Assembly: GCA_026225555.1 (NCBI GenBank) | Contig: JAMFSY010000094.1 | Coordinates: forward strand, 1-47,209 | DNA: 47,209 nucleotides | Reading direction: 5' to 3' | Source of the DNA: Methylacidiphilales bacterium | GTDB taxonomy: Bacteria; Verrucomicrobiota; Verrucomicrobiia; Methylacidiphilales; UBA1321 | Shown: positions 25,044 through 33,645 of the stretch, one piece after another | Layout of the letters: each line of letters begins with the position of its first letter | How positions within the stretch are numbered: position 1 is the first letter of the stretch | Notes under the pieces: model-generated | Database searches by the model: none | What the model was told of the DNA's origin: nothing | The model's input: the letters and a program-made list of their open reading frames with translations, nothing else | Translations under genes and position numbers: made by a program

Positions 25044-26318
25044 TTAAAGCGACTGCTGTCCTCCGAGATAGGGACGCAGGGGTTCGGGAATCAAAACGTG
25101 CCCATCGGCCTGTTGATAAGTCTCCAGCAGGGCGATGAAAAGCCGCGGCAGGGCCAGGCCGGAACCGTTAAGGGTATGACAGAAAATATTTTTACCTTCG
25201 CCGTTTTTATAGCGCAAATTCATGCGCCGTGCCTGGAAATCCTCAAAGTTGCTGCACGATGAAACCTCGAGCCATGCTCCCACTCCGGGAGCCCAAACCT
25301 CCAAATCATAGCACTTCGCGGCTCCAAAGCCAATGTCGCCGGTACAAAGTGAAAGCACCCGATAGTGGAGGCCGAGATCCTTTAGCACCCGCTCGGCATG
25401 GCCGACCAGCACTTCCAGCGTGGCGTATGACTCCTCGGGGGTGACGAGATGGACCAGCTCGATCTTGTCGAATTGGTGCACGCGGATCATGCCCCGCGTG
25501 TCCTTGCCCGCGCTGCCGGCCTCACGGCGGAAGCAGGGCGTGTAGGCCGCGTAACGGATCGGTAAACGATCGGCGGCGAGAATTTCCTCGCGATGCAGAT
25601 TGGTCACCGGCACCTCGGCGGTAGGGACGAGATAAAGCGGCGGCTCCTCCTCAACCCGGTACATGTCCTCCGCGAATTTCGGCAGTTGGCCGGTGCCGAT
25701 CATGCTTTCCCCCCGCACGAGGAAAGGCGGCGAGACTTCGGTGTAGCCGTGCTGGAGCGTATGCAGATCGAGCAGGTAATTAATGAGGGCGCGTTGCAGG
25801 CGGGCGCCCGCGCCGCGAAAGACAATGAAGCCGCTGCCGGAAATTTTCGTGGCGGCCTCGAGATCGATCAGGCCCAGTTGCGCGCCGATTTCCCAGTGGG
25901 GCTTCGGCTTGAAATCAAGCTTCACCGGTTCGCCGACGATGCGTTCGACGCGGTTGTCCGCCGCGCTGGTGCCGACGGGAACGGAATCGTGATTGATATT
26001 CGGCGTGCGCAGAAGCAGATCGTTCTGCTCCGTTTCGATCCGGACGATTTCCTGATCGAGGGCACTTATTTGTTCGCCGATCTTTTTGACCTCGGCCGAT
26101 TTTTCGGCGATGTCGCCGCCCTTGGCCTTGATCGCGCCGATCTCTTTGCTGGCCCGGTTGCGCTCGCTTTTTAAGGCCTCGCTTTCCTGCAAGGTCTTGC
26201 GCCGTTTCTCGTCCAACGCGAGCAAAAGGGCAACCGACTTCTCATCCCCCGAGTTGCGGCGGGCGAGGCGTTCCCGATAGAAATCGGGGTTTTCACGAAT
26301 TTTACGAATGTCCAGCAT
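25044..26318 (-). CDS. serS: Seryl-tRNA synthetase
   Basis: Class II aminoacyl-tRNA synthetase charging tRNA-Ser and tRNA-Sec. The product is 424 aa. The N-terminal antiparallel coiled-coil arm (about 30-105) begins MLDIRKIRENPDFYRERLARR. Motif 2 is CFRREAGSAGKDTRGMIRVHQF and motif 3 lies in LNGSGLALPRLFIALLETYQ. Length and start are canonical. The protease gene follows after 5 bases. Confidence 0.97.
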   Translation of the reverse strand: MLDIRKIRENPDFYRERLARRNSGDEKSVALLLALDEKRRKTLQESEALKSERNRASKEIGAIKAKGGDIAEKSAEVKKIGEQISALDQEIVRIETEQNDLLLRTPNINHDSVPVGTSAADNRVERIVGEPVKLDFKPKPHWEIGAQLGLIDLEAATKISGSGFIVFRGAGARLQRALINYLLDLHTLQHGYTEVSPPFLVRGESMIGTGQLPKFAEDMYRVEEEPPLYLVPTAEVPVTNLHREEILAADRLPIRYAAYTPCFRREAGSAGKDTRGMIRVHQFDKIELVHLVTPEESYATLEVLVGHAERVLKDLGLHYRVLSLCTGDIGFGAAKCYDLEVWAPGVGAWLEVSSCSNFEDFQARRMNLRYKNGEGKNIFCHTLNGSGLALPRLFIALLETYQQADGHVLIPEPLRPYLGGQQSL

Positions 26319-26464
26319 AGGTCGAGTCGGCTGAATATCCCGTCAACTCCCCTCTAGCGCAAGCTCCAGCGGCTTCTCTAACAAAGATTTAACGCGGCCC
26401 GGGGAAGGCGGCACCAGCCTCGGTTGCTGTTTCGCAATCTTCAGAGCCGGGGGATAGAGCGGCA

Positions 26465-27175
26465 TCAAGCCACAATTTCCGGCTTCGGCTTGCGACGGCG
26501 GCGCAGGCGGAACACGTTGTTCCAGGTCTTCTTGAAGGCATTGGCCGGAGTCAGATAACGCTGGCGAAGGGCCGGGCCCTTCCGAATCGCCTCCAGCACG
26601 CCCGCCACGGAAAATTCGTTCGCTTCCAGAATGCTGTAAGCCGTGCCGAGCGCCACATGATCGTGGGCATCGCTCGAGGCGGTCATCGGGAGTCCCCGCG
26701 CCTGCGCGTAATTGAAGGCCAGGCGGTTGTAACGCTTCAGCGTCGTCGCCGCATTAAAGACCTCCAGGGCATCGAGATCCAGCGTCTCCAACACCGGTTG
26801 ACGGATGCCCGCCCGGAAAAAATCGTAAGGGTGGGGCGGAATGGCCAGTCCGCCTTCCTGATGGATCAGTTCCACCGCTTCCAGCGCCGGAATGCCTTTC
26901 AGATTATCCGGCAGCCGCACCCCGAGGGCCAATAAATGACCCTCCGCCGTCGTGATTTCCTGGCCGGGAATGATGAGAAGTCCATCGACCGGCAGGCCCT
27001 CCTTGTTCAGGAAGCCGTGCTGTTCGAAGTAATCGACGCAGGCGCTGGTATTATGGTCGGTGATGGCAAAGCCGTGCAAACCCTTGGTGCGGGCCTCGGC
27101 CACGAGCGCTTCGGGTTCCGCCACGCCATCCGCCGAGAAGCGGGAATGGCAGTGAAGATCGATCAAAAGTTGCAT
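26465..27175 (-). CDS. PHP-domain metal-dependent phosphoesterase
   Basis: A 236-aa protein with the polymerase-and-histidinol-phosphatase fold. Metal ligands are visible: DLHCHSRFSADG at residues 5-16, ITDHNT (about 38-43), PGQEITTAEGHLLALG and PPHPYDF. The closest characterised relatives are small-molecule phosphatases of the 5'-3' exonuclease RnaAM/YciV type or of PHP-C type, but nothing here settles the substrate. It has an independent position, 124 bases after the metallophosphoesterase gene, and a basic C-terminal tail. Confidence 0.88.
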   Translation of the reverse strand: MQLLIDLHCHSRFSADGVAEPEALVAEARTKGLHGFAITDHNTSACVDYFEQHGFLNKEGLPVDGLLIIPGQEITTAEGHLLALGVRLPDNLKGIPALEAVELIHQEGGLAIPPHPYDFFRAGIRQPVLETLDLDALEVFNAATTLKRYNRLAFNYAQARGLPMTASSDAHDHVALGTAYSILEANEFSVAGVLEAIRKGPALRQRYLTPANAFKKTWNNVFRLRRRRKPKPEIVA

Positions 27176-27299
27176 GAGAAGCTCCTCTCAAGTTAGAGCC
27201 CGGAGAGCCAAGGGCAAGTTTTCCAGATAAAGTTAGCGTCTTGTAACGTAATTGGCACGCGAGGGGCCATCGGGGAGCCCCCTGAGAAACCAGGATTCG

Positions 27300-28022
27300 C
27301 TAAACCGCGTTGGCAAGCCGCTCGGCCAGACGCGCGGGCAAACCGGCATTCATAATCTTGGCCTGAGCCTTGGCAAGATCATAGGGTAGACGGCGCAACT
27401 CAATCGTGCTGGCGCCGGAATCGTAAATCACGTAGGCCGCGCGCCAATCGCCATCGCGAGGCTGGCCGACGCTTCCGACATTCACGAAATATTTCTTCTC
27501 CGGCTGGATATCGATCTTCTTGTAGAAGAACTCGTGCACCTTGGTATCGCGGATGAAAACGTGCGGAACGTGGGTGTGCCCGAAGAAACAGATGTTGGTC
27601 TTCTGGTACTGAAAACTGCTCTCCGCCTCGAGACAGGAAAAGACGTAGCCCCAGCGGTTAGGCTGATCGAGGGTCGAGTGAACAACGGTAAAGGCGTTGA
27701 CCGGGCGTTGCAGTGGCAGGGCGCGTAAAAATTCACGCTGTTCCTTGGTCAACTGCTGGCGCGTGTAGCGAATGGCCGAGAGCGCCATGTCGTTAAAGTG
27801 TTCGACCTCGCGGCCTTCCGAGGCTTCCTCGTCATGGTTGCCCTTGACGATGGGGCAGCCGAGGGCGCGTACGATTTCAAGACACTCGCGGGGGTTGGCG
27901 TTGTAACCAACGATATCGCCGATGCATACCGTATGGGTGACAGCCTGGGCCTGCATGTCCTCCAGAACCGCCTCTAAGGCTTCGAGGTTACTGTGGATGT
28001 CGCCAAATATGCCAAATCTCAT
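27300..28022 (-). CDS. Calcineurin-like metallophosphoesterase (YfcE/MJ0936-type)
   Basis: A 240-aa soluble phosphoesterase. The metal-binding set is complete: FGDIHSN (residues 6-12), GDIVGYNANP (about 36-45), KGNHDE (about 60), VVHSTL, FGHTHVPHVF and VNVGSVGQPRDGD. This subfamily hydrolyses phosphodiesters or diadenosine-type substrates in vitro. It follows the ABC-TPR operon after a 50-base gap on the same strand and may be cotranscribed with it. The substrate cannot be read from sequence. Confidence 0.9.
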   Translation of the reverse strand: MRFGIFGDIHSNLEALEAVLEDMQAQAVTHTVCIGDIVGYNANPRECLEIVRALGCPIVKGNHDEEASEGREVEHFNDMALSAIRYTRQQLTKEQREFLRALPLQRPVNAFTVVHSTLDQPNRWGYVFSCLEAESSFQYQKTNICFFGHTHVPHVFIRDTKVHEFFYKKIDIQPEKKYFVNVGSVGQPRDGDWRAAYVIYDSGASTIELRRLPYDLAKAQAKIMNAGLPARLAERLANAV

Positions 28023-28072
28023 GCAAGTTCGTCCGGCGCGAAGCCGGGAATGGCTAACCTAGTGAGACACTC

Positions 28073-28876
28073 TTAATTGGGAAAGACTCTTTTTTCTTTA
28101 GGGATCGAAAGTTTATCTTCCAGTTTTCGAATAGCCGCATACTGCCAGGCCCCCAACTGATGCTGTTTTTCCAGCCGTTGCTCTGGGGTCAACCGATTCC
28201 AAAGACGGGTCCAGGCCGCAAAAGCCGCCTGATCGTCCCCCGCCTTCCCGTACATAATCGCCGGAAATCGTTCGTAAAAAGCCAGGGCGTCCGGGCGCAA
28301 ACTGGCCTGCTCGTAATAATAAGCCGCCTTTTCGTAGTCCCCCAGGCGCTGCTCATAAAGCCGTGCCGTGGCCGCCCACATGTCGAAATGTTCGGGATTG
28401 TTCTCAATCCCCCGCAGATAAACTTCGAGCCCCTTCTGAATCCAGAAACGTGAAGCCTTCAGACGTTTCATCGGATCGGGCTGCTTCCGATCGTACATGG
28501 CCGAGACGGAAGCGTTCCAGGCCAACTGCCAGCCACCGATGTCCCAAAACGTAATCGATCGGGGCTGCAGGGAGGTACAAAGATTGATGTAACCCTCCAT
28601 CTTGAACCATTGCTCATCCTCCCAGGCGACGGTGACATTGAGCCAGACAAGATCGGCCACCACGCTGCGCATCCCACTCAGCATGCCGATGGTCAGGCCC
28701 TGCCCGAGTTCATCGCGCAATTCCCGCGTCATGGGCACGTCATGGTAGCGCAGGAGATCCTGCTCGTGTGCGATGTGCTGCTCCCAGACGATTTTCACCG
28801 GCGCCCAGAGGCCCAGCAGCAGCGCGAAGAAAAACGCGCGCCGAAGCCGGAACCAAAGTGGAAGCGTGGTGTTCAT
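28073..28876 (-). CDS. Membrane-anchored TPR-like protein of the ABC operon
   Basis: A 267-aa protein with one N-terminal hydrophobic helix (about 11-30, RRAFFFALLLGLWAPVKIVW), then a helical region with TPR-like repeats (FWIQKGLEVYLRGIENNPEHFDMWAATARLYEQRLGDYEKAAYYYEQA). The start overlaps the permease stop by 4 bases (ATGA), so the two are translated together. I recognise no named family. The likely role is an extracytoplasmic or cytoplasmic scaffold for the ABC transporter. Confidence 0.8.
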   Translation of the reverse strand: MNTTLPLWFRLRRAFFFALLLGLWAPVKIVWEQHIAHEQDLLRYHDVPMTRELRDELGQGLTIGMLSGMRSVVADLVWLNVTVAWEDEQWFKMEGYINLCTSLQPRSITFWDIGGWQLAWNASVSAMYDRKQPDPMKRLKASRFWIQKGLEVYLRGIENNPEHFDMWAATARLYEQRLGDYEKAAYYYEQASLRPDALAFYERFPAIMYGKAGDDQAAFAAWTRLWNRLTPEQRLEKQHQLGAWQYAAIRKLEDKLSIPKEKRVFPN

Positions 28877-29772
28877 AGCTCGCGATAACGGAACGAGATT
28901 TCACTCAAGGCCAGTAAGACGATCAGGTAGACGCCCGCATAACCGAGCAGGTTGAAGGTATGCGCCCAAGGCACCCGATTCCCGGCCAGGATTTCATCCA
29001 CGATGGTGAACGAATTCATGTCGGGAATGAGTAGGGAAAGAATCCCCAGAAACCCGCTTTGATAAAGCGTCGTCTCCGCGCCACGGCCGAGCCAGACCTG
29101 CCGCGCCACCGTTTCCATGTGGCCGATCAGGTAAATCATGAAGGTCGTGACGATGGTGAAAATCGACGAGGTGGCGAAGGTGGAAATCAAAAGGGCAATG
29201 CCGGAGGTCATGACGAGCTTGGCGAAGATAAGGAGAATTGCCTCGATCAGTTGCGGATCCCGCACCTGGTTCTCGATTTCGAGAATATCGCGCTGATACA
29301 TATTGACCATGTCCGGTGAGCTCTGCCAGTGAGGCGTCCGCTGGTCGTAGCCGATCTGGGTCGAATCGATTCCCTGCCACTCCTGCCAATAAAGCGCGCC
29401 CGCAAAGGCGATCGACATGAGCATGACCGAGAGGGAAAGCAGGAGGACCACGCCGAGAAATTTGCCGAGCAAAAATTCGACGCGCCGGACCGGCTTGGCC
29501 AGGATGGTATAGATGGTCCGGTTGTGCAGTTCCTGCGGGATAAGCTGCGCAGTGGAAAGCAGCGCGATGGCAAAGCCGAACAGGCCGATCGCACCGCAGC
29601 CGAAATCCTTCACGAACTTGATCTGCTCGTCGATGAGCAGCTTCGAGAAAAAGACGGAACAGGCGACCATCACGAGGCCAAAAATCAGCAGGACGCTAAG
29701 CACACGTTGGCGCACGGCCTCGGTCAGCGTATTACGGCCGATGGCGATGATGCGTTTAAGGGAGGAGATCAT
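28873..29772 (-). CDS. ABC-2 type transporter permease
   Basis: A 299-aa protein with about six membrane helices. It starts with a cytoplasmic segment (RIIAIGRNTLTEAVRQRVLSVLL) typical of the NosY/ABC2_membrane_2 group. A 70-residue soluble loop (about 125-185, YWQEWQGIDSTQIGYDQRTPHW) lies between helices 3 and 4. Its ATG overlaps the ATPase stop by 4 bases, and its stop overlaps the TPR gene's start by 4. ATPase, permease and TPR protein thus form one coupled unit. The substrate is unknown. Confidence 0.9.
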   Translation of the reverse strand: MISSLKRIIAIGRNTLTEAVRQRVLSVLLIFGLVMVACSVFFSKLLIDEQIKFVKDFGCGAIGLFGFAIALLSTAQLIPQELHNRTIYTILAKPVRRVEFLLGKFLGVVLLLSLSVMLMSIAFAGALYWQEWQGIDSTQIGYDQRTPHWQSSPDMVNMYQRDILEIENQVRDPQLIEAILLIFAKLVMTSGIALLISTFATSSIFTIVTTFMIYLIGHMETVARQVWLGRGAETTLYQSGFLGILSLLIPDMNSFTIVDEILAGNRVPWAHTFNLLGYAGVYLIVLLALSEISFRYREL

Positions 29773-30698
29773 GGACGAGGGTGGGTCGGCGGATTGGCGT
29801 CGGGGGCTTTTTGGATGGTGCGCAAATAAAGTTGTTCGAGCGAAAGATGCGGGCGGGTAAAGCGGATCTCCGCCGCGCCGACTCCGGCCTGGACGAGGAG
29901 TTGGCGGACCCGTTCCTGTTGCTCGGCACTCAGTTCGGCGGGCAGATTGATTTGCGTGCTCTGGTTCTCGACCAGCATCGCCTCCAACGAGCCTTCCAAC
30001 GCCTTTTTCCCGAGCGAGAAAATGGCCACGCGATCGGCCACCTCCTGCACCTGTTCCAGGAGATGCGAGGAAAAAACCACGGTCTTGCCCATTTTTTTCA
30101 AGCGCAGGATGAGGTCCCGGATCTGCGACGAGCCCAACGGATCGACCCCGGCGGTCGGCTCGTCGAGAAAGAGCAGATCGGGATCGTGAATGAGCGCCTG
30201 CGCGAGTCCGATGCGTTGCAGCATGCCCTTCGAATAGGAGCGCAGGGGCCGCTCGCGCCCGTTTTGCAGGCCGACAAGATCGATCAATTCCTCGATCCGT
30301 TTTTCCAGTTTTGCGCCGGTCACGCCGCAGAGTTTGCCGTAAAAACGCAAGGTCTCGTCGCCGGTCAGGAAGGCGTAGAAATAGGGATTCTCCGGCAGAA
30401 AACCAACCCGCGCACGCGCCTCGAGGCTGTCCGGCGGGAGGCCAAATATGCGCGCCTCCCCCTCGCTGGGAATGGCGAGCCCGAGAAGCAACTTGAGCGT
30501 CGTGCTCTTGCCCGAGCCGTTGGGACCGAGCAGGCCAAAGACTTCGCCGGGCCGGATTTGCAGGTCGAGGTGATCAAGGGCCAACACGATCTTGCGTTTC
30601 CAGGAAAGCGGGTACCGCTTGGTGAGCCCGATCGTCTCAACGGCAAAAGCGGGGGAGGCCGAAGTATCCATCACGCTAATTTTCATCAGTGCGACCAT
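29769..30698 (-). CDS. ABC transporter ATP-binding protein (ABC-2 type)
   Basis: A 309-aa ATPase. Walker A is GLLGPNGSGKSTT (about 55-67), the signature is SYSKGMLQRIGLA, Walker B is LLFLDEPTAGVDP and the switch His lies in VFSSHLLEQVQ. A C-terminal extension of about 75 residues follows, as in the CcmA/NatA drug and lipid exporters. Several ATGs near the start are in frame (30698, 30686, 30671), so the exact N-terminus is uncertain. It is the first gene of the operon with the permease and TPR protein. Confidence 0.94.
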   Translation of the reverse strand: MVALMKISVMDTSASPAFAVETIGLTKRYPLSWKRKIVLALDHLDLQIRPGEVFGLLGPNGSGKSTTLKLLLGLAIPSEGEARIFGLPPDSLEARARVGFLPENPYFYAFLTGDETLRFYGKLCGVTGAKLEKRIEELIDLVGLQNGRERPLRSYSKGMLQRIGLAQALIHDPDLLFLDEPTAGVDPLGSSQIRDLILRLKKMGKTVVFSSHLLEQVQEVADRVAIFSLGKKALEGSLEAMLVENQSTQINLPAELSAEQQERVRQLLVQAGVGAAEIRFTRPHLSLEQLYLRTIQKAPDANPPTHPRP

Positions 30699-30746
30699 CT
30701 TGCCAATGGAAAACTCCGGGACGGGGCGCTATTTTGAATTCTCCCC

Positions 30747-31529
30747 ATGCAGATTCCCTACTATCAAATCCAGGCATTCACGCACGAGCCCTTCGGTGGC
30801 AATCCCGCCGGGGTCTGCGCTTTGGAGCAGTGGCTGCCAGATGAGCTTCTGCAACGAATCGCCACGGAGAACCAATTTTCCGAGACGGCCTTTTATGTGC
30901 CCGAGTCGCCGGGACAGTACGCCCTGCGCTGGTTTTCGCCCCGGATGGAGGTCGATCTCTGCGGCCATGCCACCCTCGCCGCGGCCCACGCCCTCTGGCA
31001 TCACGGCGGCGAAGCACAGCCGGAAATCACCTTTCTCACCCGGAGCGGCTCGCTGCACGTGAGCAGGGAAAAGGGCCGCCTCGCGATGAATTTTCCAGCG
31101 CGTCCCGCAATCGCATTCGAACCTCCCGCCGATACCGCCCTCGCGCTTTCGGCCGCGCCGGAATTCTGTGGCAAGGCGCGCGACTACCTTTTCGTCCTCA
31201 AAGATGAGGAGCAGGTCCGCCATCTCCGTCCCGATCTGGAACGGCTGGCCGCATGGGACACGTTTGGAATTATCGTCACGGCTCCAGGTCGCGAGGTGGA
31301 TTTCGTTTCCCGTTTCTTTGCTCCCCGCGCCGGGATTCCCGAGGATCCCGTGACCGGTTCCGCTCATTGCACCCTGATTCCTTACTGGGCGGAACGCCTC
31401 GGCAAAAAGGAGCTCACGGCCCGCCAACTTTCTCCGCGCGGCGGTGAACTTTTCTGCGAAGCCTTGGGCGACCGGGTGAAGATCGCCGGGCAGGCGAAAA
31501 CCTACTGCCAGGGCCTGATCGAGCTGTAA
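30747..31529 (+). CDS. PhzF-family isomerase/epimerase
   Basis: A 260-aa member of the PhzF/DAP-epimerase fold. It has GGNPAGVC (about 17-24), the catalytic Glu46 in ENQFSETAFY, the DLCGHATLAAAHAL loop (about 74-87) and the IPEDPVTGSAHCTL segment. In phenazine pathways PhzF isomerises a chorismate-derived intermediate, but most relatives have unknown substrates. No phenazine genes are near. The gene is divergent from the ABC operon and is followed within 2 bases by the end of a family B repeat. Confidence 0.9.
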   Translation: MQIPYYQIQAFTHEPFGGNPAGVCALEQWLPDELLQRIATENQFSETAFYVPESPGQYALRWFSPRMEVDLCGHATLAAAHALWHHGGEAQPEITFLTRSGSLHVSREKGRLAMNFPARPAIAFEPPADTALALSAAPEFCGKARDYLFVLKDEEQVRHLRPDLERLAAWDTFGIIVTAPGREVDFVSRFFAPRAGIPEDPVTGSAHCTLIPYWAERLGKKELTARQLSPRGGELFCEALGDRVKIAGQAKTYCQGLIEL

Positions 31530-31531
31530 AG

Positions 31532-31547
31532 GCTTGCTGAAAAAGGC
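31532..31547 (+). repeat. Left-end fragment of family B repeat
   Basis: GCTTGCTGAAAAAGGC directly after the PhzF stop matches the outer arm of the two full copies. The following bases (TTTTGAGGAGTGATAGCGAA) diverge from them. Together with the right-half fragment at 32148-32184 it brackets the 128-aa gene. Confidence 0.6.
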
Positions 31548-31619
31548 ATTATTTTGAGGAGTGATAGCGAACCTTCGCCATAGTCTCCATGCTAGGTTGC
31601 TTTCAAATCCGTTTGGCTC

Positions 31620-32006
31620 ATGCTCTATGGGTTAACCGTCTATCATATGGGACCAATTCCATCAGGATTTACACTCGAAAAGCTCGTTGGCAGGCAGCTC
31701 AATCAGATTTGCATCGGGCCGTATGATTTGCAGTTCCATTTCGATTCATCGCACGCGATTTTATGTCAGGGCAGGGTGGTCGTCGAGTTGGAGGGCAAAT
31801 CCATAGTGGTATTTGAGCAAGCAGAGCCGTGGTGGGCAGATGTGACAGCGCTCCCACGCATTGCCGGTAGAGATGCCATAGCTTGGAAGATTGAGGCTAG
31901 CCACGAGTTTTCCATCACGCTGACGGGCGGAGCAAAGCTGCGATTTCAAAGTACAGATTGCCCTTACGAAGAGTTTGTCATCAGTCCTGAGATTTGGGTG
32001 ATCTAA
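31620..32006 (+). CDS. DUF6188-like small protein
   Basis: A 128-aa soluble, beta-rich protein. The blocks LEKLVGRQLNQICIGPYDLQFHFD, GRDAIAWKIE and FSITLTGGAKLRFQSTDCPYEEF follow the pattern I associate with the DUF6188 family, of unknown function and often encoded as an orphan or near toxin-related loci. Base composition is visibly more A+T-rich than the neighbours, and fragments of the family B repeat flank it, which suggests acquisition. No partner gene is seen. The assignment is from memory of the family pattern. Confidence 0.6.
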   Translation: MLYGLTVYHMGPIPSGFTLEKLVGRQLNQICIGPYDLQFHFDSSHAILCQGRVVVELEGKSIVVFEQAEPWWADVTALPRIAGRDAIAWKIEASHEFSITLTGGAKLRFQSTDCPYEEFVISPEIWVI

Positions 32007-32147
32007 CAGGTCGCCAAAGCTTGAATCAAATTGCTGCGGAAAAGGGCGGCCAAGAATTCCAAGTGGTACAATCTGGAGTCCTTACCCTCTCAAAAATTGA
32101 AAAAATTAGCATGAGGAAGGATCAATTCCGGCTCGCTAAAAACAAGA

Positions 32148-32184
32148 GGCAACCGACCTGATCCTTCGACAAGCTCAGGATGAC
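32148..32184 (-). repeat. Right-half fragment of family B repeat
   Basis: These 37 bases are the exact reverse complement of 21734-21770 in copy 2 (inner arm plus GTCGGTTGCC). No matching second arm is present, so this is a half element between the DUF6188-like gene and the response-regulator gene. Confidence 0.8.
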
Positions 32185-32280
32185 GGCAATTTTGACGCGA
32201 CCGTCCGCGTGATATGATCGATATTCAGTCGTTCCTTTGGGTGCAAGGCTCGGACGAATATCCCGATTGATATCCCGTAA

Positions 32281-32994
32281 CTAGGAAACTTCCGAGGTCT
32301 GCGGAACCGGCTCGCCCTCGGCGATGCGATAACCGACGCCGCGCACCGTCTCGATATAGGAAGCCAGCGCGCCCATCTTCTCCCGTAGGCGGCGGACATG
32401 CGTATCCACGGTGCGAGTATCGATGATGCTTTCGTATCCCCACACATCATTGAGCAGGCGATCACGGCCCTGGACTCGTCCGCGGCGATCCATCAAGAGC
32501 GCGAGTAATTTGAATTCCGTTGCGGTCAGTTCGACCGGCTCACCCTGGATCGTTACCTCGTGCCGCGCGTGATCGAGTACCAGTTCGCCGATGGTCATCT
32601 TTTCCAATCCCGGCGTCTTGTCCTTACCACGCCGCAGCGAACGGTTGATCCGCAGGATCAATTCGCGTGGGCTGAAAGGCTTCGTCACGTAATCGTCCGC
32701 GCCGATTTCGAGCCCGACGATCTTGTCCACTTCCTCGGCCTTGGCCGTGAGCATGATGACCGGGATGCCGCGCGTAGCCACATCGCTCTTCAGCACCTTG
32801 CAGATTTCGATACCGGACATCTTCGGCAACATCAGATCGAGAATAATGAGCGAGGGCGATTCGGTGCGGGCCTTGACCAGGGCCTGTGCTCCATCCTCCA
32901 CCGCAATGACCGTGAAGCCGGCCGCCCGCAGGTTGATCAGCAGCATGTCGAGTACGTCGGTTTCGTCATCAACGATCAGAATTTTATGTTGCAT
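32281..32994 (-). CDS. OmpR/PhoB-family response regulator
   Basis: A 237-aa two-domain regulator. The receiver domain (1-120) has DD9-10, phosphoacceptor Asp53 (LIILDLMLPKMSG) and Lys103 (VTKPFSPREL). The winged-helix DNA-binding domain (about 135-228) carries LTATEFKLLALLMDRRGRVQGRDRLL and the recognition-helix stretch DTRTVDTHVRRLREKMG. It is closest in style to PhoB, but no kinase or phosphate genes are present to confirm the role. It is divergent from the rhodanese gene. Confidence 0.92.
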   Translation of the reverse strand: MQHKILIVDDETDVLDMLLINLRAAGFTVIAVEDGAQALVKARTESPSLIILDLMLPKMSGIEICKVLKSDVATRGIPVIMLTAKAEEVDKIVGLEIGADDYVTKPFSPRELILRINRSLRRGKDKTPGLEKMTIGELVLDHARHEVTIQGEPVELTATEFKLLALLMDRRGRVQGRDRLLNDVWGYESIIDTRTVDTHVRRLREKMGALASYIETVRGVGYRIAEGEPVPQTSEVS

Positions 32995-33166
32995 ATGGAT
33001 GGTTCGTCACAGAGTGTCCGTCTGACCGCCATGTAAACGCCCCTCTTCGGCAGCGGCAAGCCTGCTATATGTTACATTTGCATGGCAAACCTGCCCTCCA
33101 TTTCCTTCATCCCGTAGCGACAAGGGCTTGCATCCCGCCCCCGCGCGGAACAATCTGCTTCACCCG

Positions 33167-33484
33167 ATGAACATTACGCCCCAAGAACTCAAGGCGCGCC
33201 TCGAAATGGGCAAGGATTTCCGCCTGATTGACGTCCGCGAGTCCGATGAATGGGCGGTCGCACGCCTGCCCGAAGCCGAGCTGATTCCGCTCAGCCAATT
33301 CCAGCAACTGGCCCCGGCGCAGCTCGCGCCGGAGGAAAAGATCGTTCTTTATTGCCACCACGGGATGCGCTCGGCCCGCGCCCAAGCCTTTTTGAAGGCC
33401 CAGGGTTACGATGACGTCTTAAATCTCACTGGCGGAATCGATGCCTGGTCCACCTCGGTCGATTCCACTGTGCCGCGCTATTGA
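33167..33484 (+). CDS. Single-domain rhodanese
   Basis: A 105-aa sulfurtransferase-type domain starting MNITPQELKARLE; the in-frame ATG at 33128 adds residues outside the domain. It has the DVRESDEW loop (22-29) and the active-site Cys63 in the CHHGMRS loop, followed by GGIDAWS. The cysteine is present, so persulfide chemistry is possible. It may form part of a thiosulfate, sulfur-carrier or stress pathway, but there are no informative neighbours. It precedes pta by 161 bases. Confidence 0.9.
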   Translation: MNITPQELKARLEMGKDFRLIDVRESDEWAVARLPEAELIPLSQFQQLAPAQLAPEEKIVLYCHHGMRSARAQAFLKAQGYDDVLNLTGGIDAWSTSVDSTVPRY

Positions 33485-33645
33485 GTGACCGGCGCCAGGG
33501 GCAAGATTGCTCGACAGCCTGACGTGAAAGAGATAGTCTCCCATTTTTAATTGGCATGAACATCCCCTGCCGTTCTCTCTGATCGAATCGCCTTCGGACG
33601 CTCTCCTGCCCGCCGGGCCAAAACCTTTTTTCTTCGCTCTGACTC

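Noticed and set aside
27250..27275. Hairpin GGGGC/GCCCC after the metallophosphoesterase gene
   Set aside because: Short stem with no T-run; may be chance in G+C-rich DNA.
32995..33166. Pho box upstream of the PhoB-type regulator
   Set aside because: No two direct repeats of the CTGTCAT type were found, so the regulator is not assigned to phosphate control.
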